This document shows positions 12,237 through 22,719 of a DNA stretch of 64,000 nt, piece by piece. Both the position numbers and the translations under genes were made by a program. The stretch comes from Mangifera indica (taxonomy: Eukaryota > Streptophyta > Magnoliopsida > Sapindales > Anacardiaceae). The stretch is taken from the NCBI RefSeq assembly GCF_011075055.1, contig NC_058145.1:4621228-4685227 (forward strand), read 5' to 3'. How positions within the stretch are numbered: position 1 is the first letter of the stretch; each line of letters begins with the position of its first letter. The notes below the pieces were generated by a model. It was not told the DNA's origin and made no database searches. It saw only the letters and a list, made by a program, of their open reading frames with translations.

Positions 12237-12726
12237 AAAAACAAAGGAACACTTTATGCCTTTTTTCCATCTTCTCCCGTCTCTTCTAGAAGCCAGTAGC
12301 TATTTTCATGTTTTTCTTGTGTTTGTGAAGGAAAAATGGGCGATTTGAAAGGGTTTTGGAAGATAATTAAGGAAGGAAAATAAGAAGAAGCACTTTGGAA
12401 GTCTTGGTAATCAAAAGGTCTCTTTCCTTTCCCTTTACTTATGTTTATATATATTGGATGCATGTTACATGAATATGTTAGTGTTTTTTGGTGATAAAGG
12501 AAGCAAAACAAAGCGGAGGGAGCCAACTTACAATGATTTGGCTTAAAACAAGGTAAGGGGTATTATCCTTAATATGTTCATCTTTTATGCTTTTGGTTCC
12601 TTGGCTTCATGTTATAAATGATGATTTTGAAGTTGAGAAATGTTGTTTTGTCATTTGAGGTATCTATGTGTATGATTTTGTTCATGGCAGAGAGTTAGAT
12701 AATATTTACAAGTTTGTCGTTAAATT

Positions 12727-13290
12727 CATCCCACGTTTTGACTGTCTTATCTGATGAATCATGAGTGCTATTATAGCTTGTTGGAAAGCTCTTTGAATCA
12801 ACTTTTCAACGATATATAGCTTGTATGAATTAGAGACCGTTTGGACTATTGAATTGTATGAACAAAAAGACTGCCTTATCAAATAAACAATAAATGCAAT
12901 TTTTGCTATTTATTTCGTCCCATGTTTTGACTACCTTATCTGATGAATTATGAGTACTATTATAGCTTGTTGGAAATCTCTTTGAATCCTCTTTGAATCC
13001 TCTTTTCAATTATATATAGCTTGTATGAATTAGAGACCGTTTGGACTATTAAATATTGTATGAACCAAAAAGACTACTTTACCCAAATAAACAGGAAATA
13101 CAGGTTTTTACCACTGACTTCATCCCACATTTTGACTATCTTATCTAATAAATCATAAGTGCTATTATAGCTTGTTAGAAATCTCTTTGAATGCTCTTTC
13201 CAAAGACATATAGCTTGTATGAATTAGAGACCGTTTGGACTGTTAAATTGTATGAACAAAAAGACTGTCCTACCAAATAAACAGTCCTAT
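12727..13290. repeat. Three tandem units of about 190-205 bp in solo LTR
   Basis: Units start at about 12727, 12915 and 13121, each with a version of CATCCCA.GTTTTGACT..CTTATCT, then GCTATTATAGCTTGTTGGAAA and TAGAGACCGTTTGGACT. Divergence between units is modest. Confidence 0.88.
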
Positions 13291-13311
13291 GAACAGTATT
13301 TCACAGTTTTT

Positions 13312-13418
13312 AGAAAGAAAGAAAGAAAAGGAGGAGAAAAAGGAAAGGAAGAAAGAAAGGAAAGGAAAGGAAAAAAATGAGAGAAAAAGAAAAGAAGAAG
13401 AAGAAAGGAAAGAAAAAC
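13312..13418. repeat. Polypurine tract (GAAA/GGAAA type)
   Basis: 66 consecutive purines (13312-13377) followed after one T by a second purine run of about 40. This is long strand asymmetry within the solo LTR; it makes a Lys/Glu-rich frame that I do not regard as coding. Confidence 0.9.
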
Positions 13419-14330
13419 AAGAAAAGGAATTTGGGGCTCAAGATTCAGGGGTCGTCCCAAAAGTATGGTCTTGTGAGTTATGGATAGTTTTATATGGAAG
13501 CAAGATTACTAATATATAATTCACGTATGCATGCTATAAACTATAAGAGGGCACTTTACACAACACCACCCGTAGTAAGGCACATCCGTAGTATGACATA
13601 GATCCGTAGTAGGATATAGACCCATAGTAGGGTCTATTCGTAGTAGAGCATACTCGTAGTAGAGCACAATTCAGATTCAAAAATATTGTAGTGAGAGAAA
13701 AGAAGAGAGCTCGAGCTTAGAAAAATGTCAAATCCCTATAGTCAGCTTCTAGAAAGTATCAAATAGGCACCAGATAGGACAAAATATAACCCAAATAGTA
13801 AAAAATGAACTAGATTATCTCATCGATTTCTTATGGAAGTTATGATGTGAGGTTAAGTCCAGAGAGTGAGTTAGAATAGGAAAGGAGATAGTTTACTTAA
13901 TTCTTTCCCTTTATTGAGTGTTCGTATCTCTCACTTCTTTTTCTTTCATGATTGCAGGTATAGGTGATCGAGATAATTGCGAGACAGAGTCAAGTCAACG
14001 AAGATAGACCCAGGCTGGGGCTGGTTATCTATGGTTTTTGTTACATACATATGATACTGTTGATTTTTGGCCTTATTCAGATAGTTGTATAGTTGTATCT
14101 AGGGGCATGTATATGATTATTCCATGATCTTAGATGTTTCATATAAGTTTTCACATGGGATATATACATCTTTTGTTCACTTCTAGATTTTCAGTTTTCT
14201 TAGAATAATTTCTAAACACTTTTAGTGATACGTTCATTTTAAAGTATTTCTTAAAAAAAATATATGCTCTAGATATTAATTCGTAATATTTCTCCTTCGG
14301 TGGGTAGTACTTCTAGGGAGGGATGTTACA

Positions 14331-16992
14331 TATGGCATAGAAAGTTAGGACATGCAAGCATTGACATTCTTCAAAAGCTTTCAAAAAGAAACTTAGTAAA
14401 AGGTTTGCCAAAATTAGTTTTCAAAAAGGACCATGTGTGTGATGCTTGCATGAAAGGAAAACAAACAAGAATTTATTTTAAGTCTAAAGATTATGTTTCA
14501 ACTTCAAGACCTCTTCAAATTTTACATATGGATTTATGTGGACCATCTAGAACTACAAGCCTAGGTAGAAAGCATTATTGTTTTGTAATTGTTAATGATT
14601 TTTCAAGATTTACTTGGGTTTTGCTTCTTGCAAATAAAAGTGATGCATTCCATGCATTTGTACCATTTGTTAGGAAATTGCAAAATCAAGTAGGTTATGC
14701 AATTGCATGCATTAAAAGTGATCATGGAAAAGAGTTTGAGAATTCAGATTTTGAAATGTTTTGTAATGGATATAGCATTGAACATAACTTTTCGGCATCT
14801 AGGACCCCTCAACAAAATGCAGTTGTTGAGAGAAAAAATAGGACACTTGTAGAAATAAATAGGACCATGTTATATGAAAATGATTTGCCTAAGTATTTTT
14901 TGGGTGAAGCCATTAATACTTCATATTACATTATAAACAGGGCCATGATTAGGCCAATTCTCAAGAAAACTCTTTATAAGTTATTCAAAAGAAGAAAGCC
15001 TAATATTGCATATTTTCATCCCTTTGGGTGTAAATGTTTTGTATTAAATAATGTAAGGATAACTTAGGAAAATTTGATGCAAAGTCGGATGAAGCAATTT
15101 TCTTATGTTACTCTTCTGCATCCAAAGCATATAGAGTCTTCAACAAGAGAACCCTCTTAGTTGAAGAATTTATCCATTTGGTATTTGATGACTCTCCTAA
15201 GTGTGCAGAGAATTGAGATGAAGATGAAGTCATTAAACTTATAGAAGATCTACAAATCAAAGACTCATCTCAACCAAAAGAAGAGAAAAAAAATCATCAA
15301 GTTGAGGTTGAAGACCAAAAGGATGAACTCATGCAACCTTAAGAACCACAAAGAGAGATCACATATCCAAGGGTAAAGGGTAAAGTGAAAGAAGAAAGAA
15401 TTATTGGAGATCCTACCCAAAGAGTAAAAGCTAGAGCTTTATTGAGAAACACATGCCAATTTGTGGCATTCTTGTCACAAATAGAGTCCAAGAAGATAGA
15501 GGAAGCTCTTAAAGATGAAAGTTAGGTGCTTGTAATATAAGAAGAGTTAGACCAATTTGAGAGAAGCAATGTTTGGGTACTAGTTCCAAGGCCAACGAAT
15601 CATCCTACCATCGACACAAAATGGGTATACTGAAATAAGATAGATGAGTCCAGCATTGTTATTCGAAACAAGGCAAGACTAGTCGCTCAAGGGTACTCTC
15701 AAGAGGAATGTATTGATTTTGATGAAACTTATGCACCCGTAGATAGACTAGAAGCAATTAGGATGTTGCTTGCATATACATGTCATTTTGATTTCAAATT
15801 ATTTCAAATGGATGTTAAAAGTGCTTTTTTAAATGGTTTTATTCAAGAAGAGGTTTATGTTGAACAACCTCCTGGTTTCGAAAATGATGAATTTTCAAAT
15901 CATGTATTTAGATTAAAAAAGGCTTTATATGGTTTAAAGCAAGCTCCAAGAGCTTGCTATGAAAGATTAAGTTTTTTCTTAATTGAAAATGGTTTTTCAA
16001 AAAGAAAAGTGGATACCACCTTATTTACAAAAAGGCATATGCAAGACATTTTGATTGTTCAAATTTATGTTGGTGATATCATCTTCGGTGCTACTAATGA
16101 GTCTCTTTGTAAAGAATTCTCTAAGATGATGTAGGGTGAGTTTGAAATAAGCATGATGGGAGAGATTAATTACTTCTTAGGACTTCAAATCAAATAAACA
16201 AAGGAAGGGATTTTGCTTAACCAAGCCAAATATGTCAAAGACCTTCTTAAAAGGTTTAACATGCAAGATGCCAAAGAGCAACCCATTCCCATGAGCACTT
16301 CTCTAAAATTAGATATGGATGAAAGAGGTAAAAGTATTGAAATCAAAACATATAGAAGCATGATAGGTACATTGTTATATTTAACCGCATCTAGACTCGA
16401 TATCATGTTTAGTGTATGCATGTGTGCATGTTTTCAAGAAAATCCTAAGGAATCATCTAAACACCATGAAACAAATCATGAGATACCTTAAGGAAACCCA
16501 AAATGTTGGTTTATGGTACTCTAAGGGATCTTCATCGAATTACGAGCATTTTCGGATGCTGATTTTGGAGGATGTCGAATAGATAGAAAAAGCACAAGTG
16601 GCACTTGTTATTTTTTAGGTAATATACTTGTCTCTTGGTTTTCAAAGAAACAAAATTCAATGGCAACATCTACTACGGAAGTCGAATACGTTTCCGTAGC
16701 TAGTTATTGTGCACAACTTTTATGGATGAAACAGCAACTAATGGATTTTGGTTTTAAAATGAAAAACATTCCAATATTTTGTGACAATACAAGTGCTATT
16801 CAACTTTCTAAAAATTTTATCTTACATTCTAGGACAAAACACATAGATATTAGACATCATTTTTTGCGTGATCATGTTGTAAGGGTGATATTCGAATTGA
16901 ATTTATTGATACTAGTAATCAACTTGCTGATATTTTTACTAAGCCTTTTGATAATGATCGCTTTTGCTTTATTTGAAGAGAGCTTGGTATGA
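14331..16992 (+). pseudogene. copia integrase, reverse transcriptase and RNase H
   Basis: Integrase zinc motif from WHRKLGH to CDACMKGKQ (14331-14460). Catalytic triad context intact: HMDLCGPS (about 14527), KSDHGKEF (about 14717) and NAVVERKNRT (about 14815). The frame stops near 15065, then decays. RT from about 15530: [50 protein letters not shown]. Its active site at 16066-16077 reads YVGD instead of YVDD, losing a metal-binding Asp. Further stops follow at about 16132 and 16196. RNase H from about 16555: DADFGGCRIDRKSTSG, SMATSTTEVEYVSVAS, KHIDIRHHFLRDHV, then a frameshift into the out-of-frame tail. Stops, frameshift and the lost Asp show an inactive element. Confidence 0.9.
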
Positions 16993-17301
16993 TTAACGCA
17001 AGTCAAGTAAGTGTTTAATGCCTTTATTCATATAAATTTGTGATTATGATATCTTGTTTGACAATGATATTAACTATGTGATGTTTGTGATTGTTAAGAT
17101 GAATGCGGATGATTTGTGATCATTTGAAATGTTTTTCCATTCACATAGCATAAATGCATAATACAAATTCAAATCAAATCAATTCGAACCTGTGTCCAAA
17201 GTTGATCGAATCTGGAATTATATTAAATGTCCTTGATTTGATCAAAATATTCAAATTTCATATATTTTACAATATTTTGATAAATATATATATATATATT
17301 A

Positions 17302-17467
17302 TATTTCTGCTTTAAATTTATTACTATTGAATTTATTGTTGATATTTCGGTTGTGTTGTTTGTAAAGTTTACTTTAGAATTTGTTACAGTGTATCATTTA
17401 ATTTATTTTTAACAATCTATTCACTCCCCTTCTAGGTTCATATTAGTCATTACAAGAGTGTTTAACA
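17302..17467 (+). repeat. copia 3' LTR, only the last 166 bp left
   Basis: Matches the end of the 5' LTR (about 9694-9861), including GTTACAGTGTATCATTTAAT, and ends in the canonical CA. About 1.5 kb of the 5' side of this LTR is missing, and the break coincides with a short (TA)n run at 17284-17301. Confidence 0.87.
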
Positions 17468-17557
17468 ATTGTAATTATATTATTATTTATTAATTTTTTA
17501 AAACAAAAACAAATTTATTTTTAATTAATATAAAAAATAATTATATTAAGAAACATT

Positions 17558-19033
17558 GGGAAATTATAAAAAATAGCCAAAATACCCCTCCATTAAGCAA
17601 ACATGCCCAAATTCACTATTTTTAAGCAAAAATGCCCAAATTCACTATTCCTAAGCAAAACTGCCCATAGCTTTTTCTAAAATATCAAAATTACCCCTCA
17701 CCTCATCTCATTTATATAAACTCTCTCACTCTCATTCTCATTACATATATTTCTTATATCACTTAAATACTTACTTTCACTCTCATTTTTATTTAATATC
17801 AATTACTACGGGTTCGTTCGAAAAGAAGAAATTTGTATTTCTGAATTCGAATCGAAAAAATCAATTCGTAAAAACTATATTGAAAATAATATGTTATAAA
17901 TAAATAGATATATTAAAATATTCTAGATTGTCAATAATAAAAAAATTACTCGAAAATCTAAAAAAACATATCTGAATTTCGAAAACTACACGTTCAAATA
18001 GCTTATGAACGAGAAAACCGAAAAATCGATCAAAAATTTCATAATTACATCGTAAAACGTGTCTAAGAAAGCACATCGTAATTACAAATATCAAATTTGA
18101 AAATTACATATAAAAAAAGTCTAGCCCGGTCACAAACAAACTCAAAATCACAAAAACCGAAAATCCTAAATTTGATAAAATAAAAAAAAATTGCATAATA
18201 CACATTGAAACAGTTTTATTTTGGCCTCCAAATTTGGTGCAACTAGCAAATCTAGTTGTCATTATAGAACTCGAAACGAGCTTCGCGTTGATATATTACA
18301 GGCCCCGTAACTCCTCCCGGATCAAAAGTTATGGTCGTTCAAAATATGTCTCATATAAACCCTATAGTTTTAAAAAAGTTAATTTCCACCCAACCCACGG
18401 TTTTCACGGCCTGCCCACGGTTCAGTGTAAAATTTCATATGGATCCCCGTGGATCTCCCCCTCCCCCTAAAATTTTGAAAACGTTAAATTTTCCCCCCAT
18501 CCCACGACAGTGTCGGCAGATCTAATCCATTTTCCGGCCAAGAATCGTAATTTCAGCCTCTAATTTCAACATAAATCAAATCTACGCATCCAATAACACA
18601 AAACCCCTCAACCAATTCAACGAAAACAACCAAGAATCAAAACATTTTAAGCATTATTCAAAATCGAAACCCTAAAGTTTCAAACCGTAAAATCTCACTC
18701 AAATCTCAATAATATGAACAATAACTTGATTCAAGCAAGATGACGGAAGATATGCTAACGTTCTTTGCCATTTTCGGTTGTCGAAAAGCACGAAAATCGA
18801 TAAAAATCTGAGCGACCGTGGGATTATCATGGGACAGGGGAAAATTTCGAATTTTCCACTGTTTTTGAACAGTGAAATGCCCAAAGATTACCGTGGGAAC
18901 CGGCGAAATTTGTTGTGTTTATATATAGGCAGTTTCGACATTTCACAAAAGTTGGGCATTTTTGCTTTAATCTGAATTTTTTGGGTAATTTCACTTAAAC
19001 CTCCTTAATTTTGGCTATTTATTATAATTTCCC
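17558..19033. mobile_element. Mutator-like (MULE) non-autonomous element
   Basis: Ends are GGGAAATTATAA at 17558 and its inverse TTATAATTTCCC at 19033; the similarity extends weakly inwards, with ATAGCCAAAAT and GCAAAAATGCCCAA on both arms. Flanks AGAAACATT (17549-17557) and AAAAATATT (19034-19042) agree at 7 of 9 positions, a MULE-sized 9-bp duplication. The MITE copy at 45.5-45.9 kb has a single corresponding site. The interior (18230-18530) is less AT-rich, with no credible protein. Confidence 0.72.
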
Positions 19034-19230
19034 AAAAATATTTAAGTAAAATGATTTATTAGTATTCTTTTATTATCGTTAATAAAACATAATAATTATT
19101 TATATTTATTTATTTTTACTAAATTTTATTAAATATAATAATTATTTTTATTCAATAATTTTTAAAATAATTTATTTTTTAAAATATTTTTTATTTTAAT
19201 AATAAAATATTATTCAAATTAAACATCCAT

Positions 19231-19819
19231 CAAGTATTAAAAAAGGTACAATTTTTTAGGAAGGAGTGGGATTGGGTTTGGTTTGGGACATTGGTTAGGT
19301 AAATTGACTCGCTCAATGCTGACTAAATTTCATTAATGAATTAAAATTAAATGTAGAAAAGTGATGAGGTCTTTTTCATTCAGCTTTGTGCAGACAAGGC
19401 AGTCGCTGTGTAGGGTCGAATTTAGGTGGTCCATCGTGCTGCGGAATCCATTATGTTAAGTAAGACTCGCTGATTGGTTAACCCCGATCAACGAGCATAA
19501 CAAGCCCGTAGAATGGCTTAGATCCCCTAGAGCAAGCCTTTGATAGATCCCCTTAACAGGCAGGTTTGTAAAACTATATTTTTTAGTCTTTTAGCTAATA
19601 TTACTTATCATAATTTTTTATTGCATTATTAAACCAGCTCATGAGTTGTACCCCTAGACCCCTAACACAACCCAAATAATGTGCAAGTTTGATATGTTCC
19701 ACAATTTTCTGGACTGTGTCCCATATTCAGTGCCCAAAAAAGGAGATCGAGGTCATGTAACAGGTTGACTCAACCCCAATGATATGTTTATGAACATCCT
19801 CCTTTTCAAAGATTTTCAT
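19231..19819. other. Intergenic, nothing recognised
   Basis: A somewhat GC-richer patch from 19380 to 19560 stands out from the AT-rich surroundings but shows no tRNA fold, coding pattern or repeat match that I can find. Confidence 0.4.
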
Positions 19820-20486
19820 TAGATATGACAAATAAGCACGTCAATTTAGATATGGGTCAAATTAATACATATATAAGTTGAAAATTGATTCAATTATATA
19901 AATTATAATTTCTAAAATATGTATCCAATATTAGAGATATAAGTGGATTTGTTAGTTACTCATTAATATTAATTTCTCATATTTTTTTATTATTTTAATA
20001 TATTTATTTAATAATTTTTAATTTTTTTCACTTCATATACATAAGTATTCTATAAAAGAATGAAATTTTAATTCAAATTATAAAAATGTTTTTTATATAT
20101 TTGAAGAATTTTAATATTGAACATGAACTCAATATTTATAACAAAATGTTTAGTGTTCACATTATTTAAATTTATTTTCAATATAACAAATTCTTTAATT
20201 TTATGGTGGATTTGAGTTTATTTTATATTAAGAGAACAGAAAATATATAAAATTTGTAATAGATGTGTTGTAAGTTTGTTGTTGAAGAGAAAGAAATAGA
20301 TGAATAGAAAAAAATAACAAGTAACTAGCATGCACCTACACGCATACCCAACCCCTTGCAAAAAATTTATTACCCACTGATAGGGGTCCAAAATAGATTC
20401 AAAATCCAATAAACTAAGACTCGTATATATTTTTAGATGGGTTACATACAAGTTGTATGGGCGACTCACCCATTTTGCCATGTCTA
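19820..20486. mobile_element. Short non-autonomous hAT-like element (MITE)
   Basis: Left end TAGATATGACAAA, right end TTTTGCCATGTCTA (inverse TAGACATGGCAAAA): 11 of 13 match, the same terminus type as hAT-C. Flanks ATTTTCAT and ATTTGTCT agree only at 5 of 8. The interior of about 0.64 kb has no coding capacity. Confidence 0.55.
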
Positions 20487-20879
20487 ATTTGTCTATCCTT
20501 GAATAAAGAAACCCCTTATTAAATTGAAAGGGGAATATATGATATTTGCCAGAACATTAAGACTACTTTGTTAGTCATAATAGTTTAAAAGGCAACTATT
20601 AAGAATTTAGACCATGAACACCCTGCTATCTTTGCTTTCACACACACATATTTGTCTTTCTCCTCTTCTTCAAATCGCTCTCTCCTCTGTCACTTCCCGT
20701 CAAATTTTAGGGTCTCATTACCCTCCAAATTACGCTCTGTTCTAAACCCACCTCCCTACAAGTCTCATGAACACATTCTCTTCACAAAAGTTTACTACGC
20801 AAAACTGTTGACAAACAAGTAACGTTGTAACCCTTTCTATCTCCTTAGTACCACTTTAGAGTCTTTCTTCTTTTTCTTT

Positions 20880-21624
20880 GGCCAAAGCACTATTTCTCAC
20901 CCAAAGTATCCTCTCATCTCAACTTTTTATCCTTTAATATTGAAAATTCTATTTACCTACCTTTGGGCGATTAAAATTAATGAAACTGTAACATCTTAAA
21001 ATTTTATTTATTTTTTTCTCCCTTAAACCCAAAAAACTATTTTTTCCTCTATAAGCAAAGTTTTAAAAAACGACATTTCCCCCTTAGGGTTTAGTTTTCA
21101 AAGTCCTGTACTATTGCCAACAGTCTCTCTCTCTCGAAATTTCCTTTTTCTCCAGCGATCTCTATCCTCTCAGCTAGATGCCCGATTGATATCGAATCAA
21201 GCTAAAGAGATGAAGAGCTTCATCGGGAAGACGAAGACGGCTTTGTCTTCGTCTCCCCAGCTTGATTCAATGTCGATCAGACGTCTAACTGAGAGGAAAG
21301 AGATCATCGGAAGGAGAGAAAGCATCGGGAGGGAAATGCCACTGGTAATGGCCTTGTAGATGGCATCGGAGTTTGAAAACTAAGCCCTAGTGAGGAAAAT
21401 GTCATTTTTTAAAATTTTACTTATGGGGAAATAGTTATTTTTTAGAGTTTTGAGAGGAAAAAAAGATTAAATTTTAATTTATTTTTAATATTAAAGATAA
21501 AATAATGATTTTACCCTTAAAACCAACACTTAATCTCTTATAGGTGGGTGTTTGAAATTTTTATAATTAAATAGTAAAAATTTGAGATTAAAAGATTTTT
21601 TGGGTAGGAATAAGTCATTTGGCC
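20880..21624. mobile_element. Foldback Mutator-like element, almost fully palindromic
   Basis: Begins GGCCAAAGCACTATTTCTCA and ends with the inverse of GGCCAAATGACTTATTCCTA. Arms can be aligned inwards nearly to the centre at about 21243: AATCAAGCT pairs with AGCTTGATT, GATCTCT.TCCTCTCAG with CTGAGAGGAAAGAGATC, and AGACGAAGAC (21229-21238) with GTCTTCGTCT. Flanks TTTTTCTTT and CCTTTCTTT match 7 of 9, suiting a MULE. An 81-codon frame at 21114-21359 sits within the hairpin centre and is not credible as a gene. Confidence 0.75.
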
Positions 21625-22719
21625 CCTTTCTTTGCTTTTAACTTTCTTCAACTAGAGTATATGTCAAACTAACATACTTTCATTTTTTTTATTTCCCCTC
21701 CTTGACTCCGTTTGTTTGTTCATTGGTAAATCTTTCCTCCGCTTGGGGTGTTCATTTTCTCCCAAGAAAATATTTTCTAGCAAAATCTAGATCTCGGCAT
21801 TTTTTTATTTTACTCGGATAATAAAACAACGGGGTTCATCTTTGACTTGGTGGCTGGTTGCCAGTTCATACTTGCAAATTTTGCAGCTTTTAAATCTTCA
21901 GTGTAAGTTGGACTGCAATATCAGTGCACTCTTATCTCTGAAAGTGATTTGACGGCCCACATTATTGATCCCTTTGGTCTGTTTGGGTCCCATCTGCTAA
22001 AAAGTTTCAAACATTGAATTTCAGTATGCCTTGTGCTTTTATTTTTTTTTTTACGATACCTAAACTTGATAATTAGAAAGTTTTCATTTTTCTTCATGTA
22101 CAGGTCATTTATGTCACCAAATATCGTTAAGAAGTCAAACTTATATGCTATTCTATGTTCCTTCATCGATTCCTTTTAAACAGTTGGTTGCTTTGGTCAA
22201 GTTTTTATGCTTATATGATGTTGATTTGGTTTTTGGCCCCAAAGTGAGCATGGAAATTTTTTATTACGGTCAAGCGGGTATTCTATGCTGGCTTCTTCAA
22301 TTTCTGGTGGCTTGAATGTCTTTTCAGGTACCAAACTTACGAATATTTAGTTCCCTCTTGAATTGCATTTGGTCCATTTTTATATATTTCAGTTTTCTTT
22401 CTTTGATTTTGATCACAATTCTTCTAATTTTTCAATGTTTCAGTCTGTTATTGCCCGCCTGATATTGAAATGTGATGTATATATCTTTCTTGTGTTGCAT
22501 TGCAGTGGTCATAGCCAAAAAACTTTCTATTATTATCTCTTATTTTCATAAGCTTTATTATGCTTAGTCCTAAATAGTTTTCCACTTGCCTACTATTTCA
22601 CATGTTTTTTGCCTGAATCTGCTAAAAATGTGGTTCTACTACGCTTATCTGATACAAATGTTTTAGAGTGTTCGGTGTACTCATTTGTTGTTTTGTTGCA
22701 TCTTTAAGCATTTTCAAAT
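21625..22719. promoter_or_regulatory. Upstream region of the receptor-kinase gene
   Basis: About 1.1 kb between the foldback element and the ATG. No certain TATA box or transcription start. Several pyrimidine-rich tracts ending in CAG (for example 22316-22328, and TTCAACAG just after the ATG at 22720) could be splice acceptors of 5' UTR introns, but I cannot place an exon structure. This is presumed to contain the promoter and leader by position only. Confidence 0.4.

Noticed and set aside
13289..13519. Lys/Glu-rich 76-codon frame
   Set aside because: Produced by a polypurine tract in a solo LTR; no homology or gene context.
18234..18525. Two overlapping frames inside the Mutator-like element
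   Set aside because: Two frames compete, neither shows a known motif, and the element is non-autonomous; GC content explains their length.
19380..19560. Possible tRNA or small RNA gene in a GC-richer patch
   Set aside because: No cloverleaf or TFC-type motif could be drawn.
21114..21359. 81-codon frame near the receptor kinase
   Set aside because: Lies across the centre of a foldback element and is encoded by its two complementary arms.
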